Positions 53,580-64,000 of a DNA stretch of 64,000 nucleotides are shown here, in pieces (position 1 is the first letter of the stretch; every line of letters starts with the position of its first letter). The position numbers and the translations under genes are program-made. This DNA is from Rostrohypoxylon terebratum. Its lineage: Eukaryota; Ascomycota; Sordariomycetes; Xylariales; Hypoxylaceae. A model generated the notes under the pieces. The model was not told the origin of the DNA. It searched no databases and saw only the letters and a program-made list of their open reading frames with translations. Location of the stretch: positions 62,001 through 126,000 of the forward strand of contig MU385902.1 of assembly GCA_022497145.1 (NCBI GenBank), written 5' to 3'.

Positions 53580-55431
53580 CTATACTGAAACCACAACAGC
53601 TAGCAGAGCAGTAAATACTAACAGTACAGCTGACGATATGACGCCTCTGACCCGCTCACCACCGCTCGGGGCATCTGTGGACGTCGTTGTCGTTGACGTT
53701 GTTGAAGACGTTGAATTGTTACCGTTCCCGCTTGTTGTGCTATTGGCGCTGCCATCCACAATAGCAATTCGGCCTTCGAGCTCGAAATCGATCGGGCTAT
53801 GTTTACCAATATAACTTTCCAAGACTTCTTCCATTGTATCGAGCACAATAAGGTCCTCAACAGGTAATACAATATTGTCACCTCCTCCAGCCACGAAGTC
53901 GGCCGTGACGATCTTATACTGAGCCCCCGTGTCGACGGGCTTATCGCCAATCGTGAGCCGAACAAGACGTTGTCCTACAGCGTTGTTTGGGTTGTATTCG
54001 ACCTTTATACCTCGGCTCGCCTGGAAGAAGCTGGTAACCGTTTGTTGGTTGAACTGATTTACCTTGCTGACGAGACCCTCGAAGATCTTCCACAGGTCCG
54101 CGCCGCTGTAGCTAACTTCGACCACAGCGTTGCCGAACGGGAACGACGTTATTACTTCTCCACGCGTGATATCTCCTTTGTCGATGGTCGCACGGATACC
54201 ACCAGCGTTCACGAGCGCGAAAGCAGCATCGCTACCCGCGTCAAGGCGATATTGAAGAATCGCGCTAAAGGAGTGTTAGTAGACTGTGCGCACAGTAGCA
54301 GAGGCACACAGAAACTTACTCGGTAACTAAATCGCCCAAAGCGCACTCTTGCTTCTGACAGGTGGTTTGGTCAAGCACAATGTTCGTGCTACCAACCTTC
54401 TCGGAGGCATACGCTTCGAATGGTTTCCTCCACTCGTCAATCTGCGCCTGAAGACCTTCGTCTTGTTTGGTAGTATTCGTCAGATGGATCGGGGCGCCGT
54501 GGTAAGCGAGGATCTTGCCCTCCCCATCATAAGTAACGTCGATATAACCCAAGTATTCTCCCCACCTATAGGCCGTGACGATAAAAACCTCGTCCCCGTC
54601 CTTGTTCGTCTCAATGGTAGGGTAAGGACCTTTAGCGCCCTCCATATCCCCGAGGAGCGTGTGGCTGTGACCACCCATGATTAGGTGCAAGCCAGTTGTC
54701 TGCTGTGCTAGGAGCTTGTCCTGGTCGTACCCGATATGGGTAATTGCTGCAATGCGGGTGATGTTTGTCGTGCTATGGATCTCGTCGATAGAAGCCTGTA
54801 CGGCAGCGATAGCATCCGTAAATTTGGTACCCGGGCCGGGATCGCTAATGCTAGCCGTAGTCTCGGTCGTCACGCCGATGACGGCCAGTTGATACTTCTC
54901 GAAGATGTGGTACGGTTTGATTGTAGAGTTCAGCTTCTGATTATCCGAGATGATGTTGGCGGATATGACTGGGAAGGTTAAGTTCTTGATGAAATCTCCC
55001 AGCTGATCGTCACCACCGTCGAACTCGTGGTTTCCGAGAGTCATGGCATCGAAGCCTAGCTGGTTTAGAGTATCCGCAATCTTCTCTCCGCCATAGAAAC
55101 TGTAGAATAAAGTTCCTTGAAACTCATCACCCACGTTTAGCCATAAGCTATCGTTGTGTTCCGGCCGCGTGTCTTCGATGATCGTCTTAACGCGTGCATA
55201 TCCTCCGTAACATCCCTTCGTAGGATCTGTGCAATCGGTACCCGAGGATGCAAATTGGTCGAGGTGAGCGTGGACGTCGTTGATGTGGTAAAATGAGATA
55301 TTGTAGTTACTACCTGCGTCGATGAAGCGCTTTGACAGGCGTCTGCTATACAACGAGTCCTCTGCCGAAGCCAACAAAGCTAGACTGTTGGCTACGAAGG
55401 AGAGGACGGGTAGAGAAGTAACACGAACCAT
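53580..55431 (-). CDS. GPI-anchored 5'-nucleotidase (UshA/CD73 type)
   Basis: Two exons (55431-54320, 54264-53580) give 598 aa. It removes phosphate from extracellular nucleotides. The N-terminal signal peptide is MVRVTSLPVLSFVANSLALL-ASA. The metallophosphatase domain has metal ligands in FYHINDVHAHLDQF, WLNVGDEFQGT, LGNHEFDGG, THIGYD and MGGHSHTLLGD. The C-terminal nucleotide-binding domain starts NAGGIRATIDKGDITRGEVI and includes TSFPFGNAVVEVSYSGADLW and VTADFVAGGGDN. A Ser/Thr-rich stalk precedes a hydrophobic tail (VISSAVLLVFTALLAVVVSV) typical of GPI anchoring. The 55-nt intron has a clear CTAACAC branch and joins LGDLVTD|AILQYRLD. All catalytic residues recognised are present. Confidence 0.92.
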
Positions 55432-58400
55432 CTCGACGGAATTTAGTCAACTTATCAAGTGACCAACCGTTGTGTCGCTTTCACCGTGAGAAGATGGGTT
55501 GTAACTGAGTGCTAGATTTCAGCTCTCGGTCGCAAACCGCTCACGGGTCATCTGGATTCTCACGAGGGATTCGGAGCAAGCGATGGCTTTATGTAAGGAG
55601 TTAGGTACCTTCAAGGCTATCATGCAGTACTAGCGGCTAGGTTCACGATAGCGATATCACTCAAAGCTTGGCATAGCTCCAGCTCCAGTGTTTTTCGAAC
55701 TTTTTCGAACTTCCTTCCCAATTCGGTCTCGATTACCAGACCGGCGGCACACCACGGCAACACAACAAGCAACGATCTCACAGCGTGGTGAGAAACGCGT
55801 ACAAACTAACCGTTCACCTATCCGTTGAAAGAAAATTGAAGTTGGCCCGGTTCATATTGGCAGCTGGGCAGCTGGGCAGCTTAGCTCGATAAGCCAGGTA
55901 CGAGCGATGCGAAATCTTGGCGGCAAGCTCGAATTGATATCGAATTGCGAATCTTATTGGCACGTGGGAGGTCAAGCTTCTAAGACGTGCATGGGAATGG
56001 CATCAGACGGCCTTGGCAAGTCCAAGGGGCTATTCTAGCGCATCCATCCTTATGTAAAGTCTTTTTGGCGATAACCTCCCACGTGTGCTCAGTAATGGCC
56101 AGAACTGTTAGAATTCTCGGCCGTCTCTCAACACTTGTTCATCTGTGAATACCTACCTAATACCTAGGACCTAGGACCTAGGTACTGACCAAATCCACGA
56201 AAATTTGGCGATATCGAGACATCCAGCACGTTATGCATATGTAGGCGATTCACTCGGACAAAATGGCTAGCATATGCGTAATGGCAAATTTGGTCGCGTG
56301 CACAATTGCCTTCCGAACATCGGAATTGTCCCTGAACTCGGATGGGATCTTAATAAGATGACGTGAGATCGATCAACTAATCAGTTGTGCGACTTTGGGA
56401 GAGTTGTGAAGCCCATGCTACATTCCGGCTTCTAGAACCTTTCCCAGGACTTATGATATAAAGCCAATCATGTTCATTAGCGATTCAACTTATCACTAGA
56501 TAAGAGCGAATTGAAAAGACGAAATACAGTTCCACGAATGGAAATTTGTTGAGGAAGGATTCTCGATTTTTGAATAGGCCTGCCAGCAGAAACCTGCGTA
56601 TTTATATGAAGTCGCCAAAAAATTCCCTACAACAGTACAACTAAGTCCTGAACATGTATGCTGCAAGTAGGCATGACATATTGCGTCACAGGCTGCACGA
56701 TCAGATAAACAGTGCGGTATGATCGGCGAGTGGGAGAGTCCTGAGGCTGAAACGGTTTAGGACTAGAATGGAAGAATGATTTAATAACCGCCGGTTATCA
56801 CGGCTGGCGTTACGTAGGTGGCTGAGCCCCGTTTGGCGCCTTCGATTCGTGATTTTACCGCGCGGTAGCAAGCTTCTAAGTAGTACGTAGTACCTATGAA
56901 ACACTGTTCGCGTTTCTGTTGCATTGGGAGTTGCAAGTCTTGGCGGAACGGAATGAAGCCAGAGATCCTTGCGAAGATCATCATATCTCAGACAGTATGG
57001 GGAAATTCTATCATGTGAAGGTTAACCGTGTCATGCTCTAGAATTCTACCCGGCAGCCCGGGTAGTCAAAAAAACCTACATAGTATATTCATGTCGTTTA
57101 GCCGAAAAGGAGGCATCTGTATCTGTATTTGAATATGTGTCTGTGTCTGTGTTAGTTGACCAGTTCGCCTATAATAGGGGCGATTTGGCGAATTTCACTA
57201 CCACACTAGGTAAGTCAACTCAGATGAGCCTTACTCTGTACTTGATAGGCTGTTATAGGAGTGTTATCTATGCCGCAACCCGATCCCTGGAATTGATGAT
57301 GCCAAAGCCTTATCTGCTTCGCAACAGCCAGTCCGAATCATCGGCCCTATAATGGTTATCCTGCTATCATGATGTCCAAACACGGAAAGTTGAGGAGAGA
57401 TCATAGGCGAAAGTTACTGCTAGGTACGCTAGGTAAATATTCCACAAATCAAAAGGCTACGTGGTCGGGATTCATTGCCACGACACAATGTGGTATCGAA
57501 GTGGTAAACAACGACGAAATAAACGAACGGCTGGGCGGTTGTGTTTTGCCTCTGACAAAAGCAAGTTGAAGAATATAATTCGACGTTGAAGAGATGAAGA
57601 GATGAAGAGGCAACCCCTAAAAACCCTTAAACTGAATCCGCATAGATCGGTAGGCATTTAAACGTAACTAGTCAAGACTCGTGTTGAACCAATGATGGAC
57701 TAGCCGAGTCAAAATTCTGGAACGCCTTCGTTTTTCTAAGAGCCGAACTGGAGAAGAACTGGAGAATAATTGCGCCTGTTGAAACGACGAGAAGGAGGCG
57801 CAGCTTCTTCGTAATACATTATTTCTCTGGGTGTTTTACCTGGGTAAGGGACGGTCAGGACGGTGTAATTTACTGGAGCCAGACGACTATTGGAATCGGC
57901 GGTGGCTTTTTTCTTTTTTTTTTTCCTTTTTTCCTTTCCATACGATCAGAATCTGCAGAATATGGATCATATCACGTCAAAGGAAATTAGGTGGTTCGTT
58001 GTCATCATCATCGTGATCTTTTCGACATCTGTCGGTATCTGAGATGGAATGTTCAAGTTTATACCACGTTACTAGTGTACTATGGATGTACTATGGATGT
58101 ACTATGTAAGGCGATAAACCGTGCTAGACCGTGCTAGACTGCTGTAAGCTCATAAGCTTAGTACCCAATTAGGTAGGCGCTAAAGAAACTATTCTAGGTT
58201 CCTGCATTGGCTTGCAGGATAGATCCTCAATTGACTCCATTGGCCCTCGACCGTCCATTCGTACCCCGCGAATGGCGCGTATGCATCGCAGATGGATGCA
58301 CAATCCTTCGAACTCGAAAACGGTAGGTCGTCGACACACATATGGGAACGTAATACGTATCTCGGTAACCAATAACCACCCTCGACCGAAGTTCCCAGGT

Positions 58401-59780
58401 TCGTAATGTCGCCGAGTTGTTGCTGCTGCTATTTCTTCTTTTGATTCCTGTCTAATGAATGGACAATACGATGGATTTGGGATGGATAATAATAGGGGAT
58501 AGGACAACGAACAATAGATACAATGGATAGGATAATAGATTACACTAGGTATTTTTAGAGTTTCCCAGCCCTGTCCCCACCCTTTCTTTCTTTTCAATGT
58601 TCTTGTTCGATAGGGATAAGGGGGGGAGGACTCGGAAACTCGTGTTTTCCTGGCTGGTTACCTACCTAGTAACTGAATAGTATACGTTTCATTATGCACT
58701 AATAGTATAGGTGCTATGTAGGTATTGTACGCAGAAACTCACTTGGTGATCGATAAGATAATGGACAATTTATCCAGCACATCCCTGGTAACCTCGTACG
58801 CGACCCTCCACTCGACCGTCAACTCCTACCTCTTTTCATACCCTCCTTTTCTGGTCTATCAGGTACATAATACTGCACATCTGCACATCCATACACCACA
58901 TCCATAGATTCCATACACTACACTACATCACTACATCCATACGCATGCATCCGTTACGAAGTGGTTGGAGATTGCCCACTTCTAACCTCTCATTAGTTGC
59001 TTGAAGATTGGTTTGGTCGCCACCCGTGAACCTTGGCCTGGCTTGGATCTTGCATTGATCAAAAATATCCTGGTCACTCCAAAAGCCCAAAGGGTCAAAA
59101 ACCTGTTTAACCTTTCTTTGCCTCTCGTTTTTTTTTTCAGTCTTTCCCAATTCTGTTTTTCTCTAATTTACTATTCTTCATCCTTTCTTCTCTCGCTTTT
59201 CAGATAAATATTAAGACCGACCAAATAAGAGTCACTGGGTAGTCTCTTATCAAAAGCAACCCCTTCTTCCTTTCGCTTATAATATCTCGTGTCGTGCTGC
59301 GTCGTGATACTCGGCTATTAGCTGTTAGCTATTACCTATAGCTTACAACATACATACTATATGATATCCCCCATATATCATCGCATGAAGAACTTGTCCG
59401 GAATCTCTCGTCTGAACCGCCAGAATTAGAATACCATAAACGGACTATTCCGCATATCCCCTTTCCCCTGGATCTACAACGTACGCGTCTGGACAGATCT
59501 GGTTCTCCACAACGATCCACCAATTTCACAGCTAGTTCCCCCATCCCATCCCATCCCAAGACGCCAATAGCTCCCAGGGTCGAGACGGATAATAGTCAAT
59601 AATACAACTGGCGCTCCTACACAACACCTACTTTCCCCCAACAAATCACCGCCGACCGAAATTCATCTTTATTCTTTTGAATTGAATATTTTATCCATCC
59701 TTTTTTTTGGTGGCAGGACTTCCACAACACATCGTGTAATCCTATCCATCTGACGAGCCTCCGAGAGGAACATCGCCAAT
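55432..59780. other. Gene-poor 4.3-kb region
   Basis: The largest gap in the window. It contains a triple-unit CCTAGG motif (56161-56184), short tandems (GAAGAGAT near 57591-57612; ACTATGGATGT near 58078-58104; GACCGTGCTA near 58119-58137), and pyrimidine-rich, promoter-like DNA from about 59100 to 59780 upstream of the BAR gene. A 34-residue frame at 58761-58862 (MDNLSSTSLVTSYATLHSTV, ending at a GTACAT donor) could be an isolated first exon, but I cannot find the rest. No RNA gene was recognised. Confidence 0.4.
56161..56184. repeat. CCTAGG motif, three-unit version
   Basis: TACC, then TAGGACC twice, then TAGGTA: the same near-palindrome as at 17889 with one extra TAGGACC unit. It is flanked on the left by CTACCTAA. 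Confidence 0.8.
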
Positions 59781-61318
59781 ATGAATTTCACCAAGAAGTT
59801 TGATCGTGCCTTCCAATGGGCTGGCGAGAAGATCGGTCACGAATCCAAGACGAGCCAGTCAGATGAATTCAGAAGTCTAGAGACGGAGATGGCTTTACGA
59901 CATGACGGTATGATATCGCCAACAACTATCAGATGTCATGTACAGGTAGTTTCTAACTTGCTATTGCTATTCCTACAGGGTACGAGCGTCTACAGAAATC
60001 CATGAATGCCTACGTCAAGTCGCTTTCCCGCCGAGGCGAGACTTTCGAGGACAAGGAGAAGGGTCTACCTGTTAGCTACTTAGGTCGGACGATGATAGCC
60101 CACGGCGAAGATTTCGAGCCGGAGTCCGAATTTGGCAATTGCTTAATCGGTAGGTGTATTTCACGGAACCATATCACGGACAACTACTAACTTGACGATC
60201 GTAATGTAGCAATGGGTAGAGCCAACGAGCGAGTTGCTGGCATCCAAGAGACGTACGTCGCACACGCTACGACTTATTGGTTAGAAGGATTAGAACGATC
60301 CTTGGCCATGATGAAGGAATACCAGGTTCGTTGTCCTTATTTTTACAAATAACGCACCAGAATGTTCTGTGCTAACAGCATCAACTAGTCCGCTCGCAAG
60401 AAGCTCGAAAGCCGACGTCTCACTTACGACTCTAACATGATCAAGATGCAAAAAGCTAAGAAGGAGGATTTCAAGTTGGAAGACGAACTTCGAACCGCGA
60501 AAGCCAAATACGAAGAATCGTCCGAAGATGTCCTTCGACGCATGCAAGACATTAAGGAGGCGGAGGCCGACTCCGTTCGCGACCTGACGAGTTTCCTAGA
60601 TTGCGAGCTCGACTACTATGAGCGATGCGCCGAAGAGCTCCGCCGCGCGAGGCAAGAATGGGTAGCCGGTCAGGGCCAATCGAACGGCTCTCGTTCCGAC
60701 TCGCGACGAGTACCGGCGAGAAGCAGGAGTAACACTACCCAATCATATTCGGCGCGCAACGATCGCACAGAACAATGGGCTAGCCGACAGGACGTTCCCG
60801 AACACGAGGAGCTTACCGCCGAGCCCGTGCGCATGCCTATCCGCTCAAGCCCCTATCGTAACAACGGGTCCGCGACGCCCGATGCGCCAAGACCTACTAT
60901 TAGTCGTACCTCCACCCACAGCGGAGCCTTCGAAGGACCATCTTCGAGGCAACCGTCGTTCCGCGAGCCTCCGCCTCTCCCTGAAACGTTCCGCAAGACG
61001 CAGGTAGCGCCACCGCCCAACGTCGGATCTCTCCGCAACAGCCTTCGTCCGGTGAACAGAATTCAGACGAACCAAAACTTGAGCCCGGACGCATACGCGG
61101 ACGAGTACGACACAGCTACCAGCAGCGGGAGCCCAGAGTACGACCGCAGCGAGAGCCCGGCGACGAGTTACGGAAGTCTAAGTCGCAGTGCTAGTAATAA
61201 CGGCTTACGAACGGCGGCGGCGGCGCCTACTACCAAGAAGGCTCCCCCGCCACCGCCACCGAGCCGAGCTAAGAAGCCCCCACCACCTGTCCCTGCGAGA
61301 CGGGAGATGGGATACTAG
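59781..61318 (+). CDS. BAR-domain protein with proline-rich tail
   Basis: Four exons, with introns at about 59909-59979, 60150-60209 and 60328-60389, all canonical and in frame. The N-terminal ~245 residues form a BAR domain of the endophilin/Gvp36-like group, which senses and makes membrane curvature during endocytosis: NFTKKFDRAFQWAGEKIG, then SLSRRGETFEDKEKGLPVSY, RANERVAGIQETYVAHATTY and the long helix SARKKLESRRLTYDSNMIKM through LTSFLDCELDYYERCAEELR. The rest is disordered, Ser/Arg-rich, and ends in two polyproline runs (KAPPPPPPSRAKKPPPPVPA), ligands for SH3 domains. There is no SH3 domain of its own, unlike animal endophilins. Likely a cortical-patch or vesicle adaptor. Confidence 0.87.
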
Positions 61319-61904
61319 GGTCGCGGCACCACGTGTCCTGATGTCGCGTCATGTTGCGTTACGTTCAAGAGCGACAGGATGCTTACACCTTCCTTACGGG
61401 TATTCGAATAGAAGTGGGAGGGTATGACGTGTGTGCGGAATCGCGTAATCCGGGGCGGGCTTTTCGTTCTCAGGGGGGACAAGCAGTATCGTCGTGGTGG
61501 ATCGACGGGTAATCTGGCTGCGTTGGCGTTTGGCGCATTTTGCATGGTGATAGACTAGATCGCGAGCGTCTTTTTTTTTCAAGACGATTGGACGTGAGAA
61601 GAGATTCATGGACTGGCTCCTTTTTTTTGCTTCACGTTTGCTGTACCTTGTGACATAATTTGGAATTGATCCTGATTTCACGTCAAAAATGAAAATGTCC
61701 TCGTCGGATGTTTCCATATGCTGCCGTATATTGATAGTAAATATGTCGTCGTCCGACACATTGTACGACGGTTCATCAACTGTCATATTTTGAAATTACC
61801 TACTAGGTATATCATTGACGTCGCCGGCTTCACGCCTTATCAATCTACGCATATCCCTTTATATTCCCTTATGAACCACGTAATGTAGGTATCATATACT
61901 TCTT
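61319..61904. other. Convergent 3' region
   Basis: Between the BAR gene (+) and the 2OG oxygenase (-). A minus-strand open frame of 130 codons (61786-61394) lies here, but it has no recognisable features and overlaps the BAR 3' UTR, so I do not call it. Confidence 0.4.
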
Positions 61905-63346
61905 CACGCTAGCAACGCAATATGTTTCAACTCGCTATCTCAAGTCAGCACATACGTCACCAGTAACGACAGCCAAAAGAAAAAAAATAAAAAAAAAAGC
62001 AAGAGAGGAAAAACGTACTTCTGCACCTGCTTTCCAACCTTCATAGCTTCGTATTCGACCTCCTCGCCCTCATCCCGTCCCAGATTGAAATTCTTCGCCC
62101 GCAAGGCTTTCGCCTGGTCCGCTAGCGCCGTGATAGGCGCCAGGTCGTAGTCGCTGCTCAGATGCCAGAAAAAGGTACTGCTAATGCGCACCAACGGCCT
62201 GTCGGGGAAGTTCTCGCGACGAGACGCGACGGTCTTCAAGGTCGCGTCGTTGACGACGACTTCGTGGTATCCGGCCTTCACGAGCCCGCCCGTCAGGTGC
62301 TCCAGCTGCTTGCCGGCTTGCACGAGCAGGTAGCTGCCGCCACTGTGGCCGGAGGCGGGGCTAGGTCGCGGGATGCTGACGGCGATGCGGCGGCCCGTGT
62401 TGCGCGCCCAGATGTGCAGACCCGGGTACCGCGACCGTCCGTGGATGGTGAGGAAGTTGAGATCCGTGTGGAAGCCCGCGAGGATGGTGTCTTTGGCGCC
62501 GTATCTTTCGAGATCCGAAGCCGTCGGGGCGAGGAGGTGGGGGCTAACATCCGACGGGTGAGTCAGGGGCTTATTAGAGCCTGCGTGGATAAAAAAAAAA
62601 GCATACGTCGACGAGATATGCGGGAAGACTTACCCGTATCTCCCGGCGTCGGTAAAGGTCGAGGAGGGAAGACCCATACCGACCGCGGCCATCTCTGCCA
62701 ATCCCGAGACGCTGTTCGTTTGCGTGGTAGGTCAGCTACGTCACTTCGTCGCCGTCCACTCGCGGACCGCAGCGTGGAGCAGGCCGCAAACCACTTACGC
62801 GCTCTTCATGCTCTTCCCCCACGTCTCCATGATCGGCGTCCACCTCTCCCTGATGCTCGCCGATTCGGGGATCACGTTGTCGGCGTTCAATCCCGGAAAC
62901 TCCGTGGCGTAAGGCGCCGGCTCGCCCATCCTCCAGAAGAAGCGACACTTGGGATCCGGTTGGTGGCCGCTGATATCGAGCGGTCTCTCGGCGGGCGCCA
63001 ACCGCTCGATGACGCTCAGGCACGGCTCGTCGACCGCGCACTTGGGTTTCTCCGTGTTTTCCAAAGTGACGCCGACCTGATACCCGAGCTCGGGTCGCTC
63101 GTCGCGCCTCAGCGTCTCGTCCGGCTGCGCGAAGTAGTCTTCCAACAAGTCTAAGAACACCTCGTTGTCCGATTCGGATACCCGCGAGTCGTGAAGTACC
63201 AAGGCTCCGTACGTGATCAACGCACGAGCGGCTCGTGCGCTCTCCTCTTGGACGGCGGGACTGGAGAGGGGGTTATTAAGGTAGATGTCTAGATCGATGA
63301 CGGGGAGATCCATCGACGGTTCCTCTACTGCTACGAGCTCAGCCAT
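61905..63346 (-). CDS. 2-oxoglutarate/Fe(II) oxygenase, IPNS-like
   Basis: Four exons by splice logic. The N-terminal DIOX_N-like part reads DLPVIDLDIYLNNPLSSPAV then ALITYGALVLHDSRVS. The jelly-roll core is spliced from NADNVIPESASIRERWTPIM, VSGLAEMAAVGMGLPSSTFT and SNKPLTHPSDVSPHLLAPTA. The iron ligands are in LAGFHTDLNFLTIHGRSRYP (His-x-Asp) and VKAGYHEVVVND (distal His). The 2OG-binding Arg-x-Ser is RISSTFFWHLSSD. Unlike typical IPNS-like enzymes of ~350 aa this is about 400 aa, with long loops. The last intron (donor GTACGT, acceptor GATAG at about 61937) gives the ending VQNELKHIALLA, a better family match than read-through into a hydrophobic tail. Such enzymes hydroxylate or desaturate small molecules; the substrate is unknown. 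Confidence 0.85.
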
Positions 63347-64000
63347 GGTAGTGTTCCGCGTTGTACGTCTTCGCTTTTACTTTTACAAGGATGTTGGTTA
63401 AAGGGGCATTGACTTCGATATTGAGTATCTCAGGGATAACGGATGATGTTGCTTTTAGGTTTTATATCACATGCACATGACAAAAGAGCATCAGCTGAGG
63501 TTAAATGTTCTTATCATTCGTTTGCACCTACCTGCGTAGCAAATGGATAGATCATGCGGACCAATTGGAGCGGACTGATTTGTTAAGTCCTGTGGAAATC
63601 GGCGGGTATAACCGGGTTTCGGTATTTCATTGAAAATGACAACCGTTAGTGTACGAAGGCTTTTGGCCCGAACCTTCGTATTCACGTCTTAAATTGAAGC
63701 TTAACCCGCATCCTCGTATTCAAGTTCATCACTTCTATCCTAAGTGCTTTTAGAACAACATCCTAATGTCCATACGTCAATGATACTCATAATCGGCCTC
63801 TATCTCAATATTTGCTCCTATATGCCGCCCACGTTGATGCGGACGGACACTCGAAGGGTTGTGGTCAATCTTTCCTCCATCGGTGCCAGCAATGAACCAG
63901 GTCCAATAGAAAGGAATAAAATGATCCATTCTCAACTTAGATACTATCTAAATAATCTTTTATATTTGTATTTCGTTGCACGCGGACATAGTTATGGGAA
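63347..64000. other. Right-edge intergenic region
   Basis: Promoter side of the 2OG oxygenase. No gene, repeat or RNA is seen up to the window edge. Confidence 0.4.

Noticed and set aside
58169..58597. 142-codon minus-strand frame in the large gap
   Set aside because: Composition is not protein-like and it has no start context or family signature.
61394..61786. 130-codon minus-strand frame between the BAR gene and the oxygenase
   Set aside because: No recognisable motif, low-complexity basic stretches, and overlap with the BAR 3' UTR.

Overview
The window is nuclear DNA from a filamentous ascomycete (Pezizomycotina; Sordariomycetes is my inference, not proven). The evidence is many short introns of about 45-100 nt with GTRNGT donors and CTRAC-like branch points, a HET-domain gene, a DUF7726 gene, a DUF8021 secreted protein, an UNC93-like carrier, an amadoriase, and fungal VPS5, MED11, TAF5 and cyclin H orthologues. 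I see no tRNA, rRNA, CRISPR array or intact transposon.

Layout. 0-8.5 kb is a housekeeping block: mitoribosomal bL31m, retromer VPS5, Mediator MED11 and, divergent from it, TFIID TAF5. 9-24.5 kb is accessory: a GT1-like glycosyltransferase, a subtilase, an orphan, a class-I methyltransferase, a DUF8021 secreted protein, a frameshifted DUF7726 gene, a PaxM-like FAD monooxygenase and a PLP enzyme fused to a rhodanese domain. 25.8-33.3 kb holds an intact DHA2-type MFS exporter, a HET gene broken by a frameshift, and an amidase with an apparent in-frame stop. 33.5-51.3 kb is nutrient- and surface-related: secreted GH36 alpha-galactosidase, a ThuA-like protein, two orphans (one a four-helix membrane protein), a GPI-anchored fasciclin protein, an amino-acid permease, a peroxisomal amadoriase and an UNC93-like carrier. 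51.7-63.3 kb has cyclin H, a GPI-anchored 5'-nucleotidase, a 4.3-kb gene-free stretch, a BAR protein and a 2OG-Fe(II) oxygenase.

Functionally there is no convincing biosynthetic cluster. The ends are conserved core genes, and the middle is a turnover zone in which three gene models (DUF7726, HET, amidase) look damaged. Amadoriase, amino-acid permease, amidase and alpha-galactosidase fit a saprotrophic or plant-associated scavenging life style (inference).

The most unusual non-genic signal is a recurring near-palindrome built from CCTAGG (TACCTAGGACCTAGGTA and its complement), scattered through intergenic DNA and seen in an intron. Other leads are a phase-compatible alternative first exon inside the long TAF5 intron 1, the PLP-rhodanese fusion, and the HET-gene lesion at an 8-nt microhomology.

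Exon borders were deduced by eye from reading frame, splice consensus and remembered family conservation. They have not been checked against transcripts or a database.
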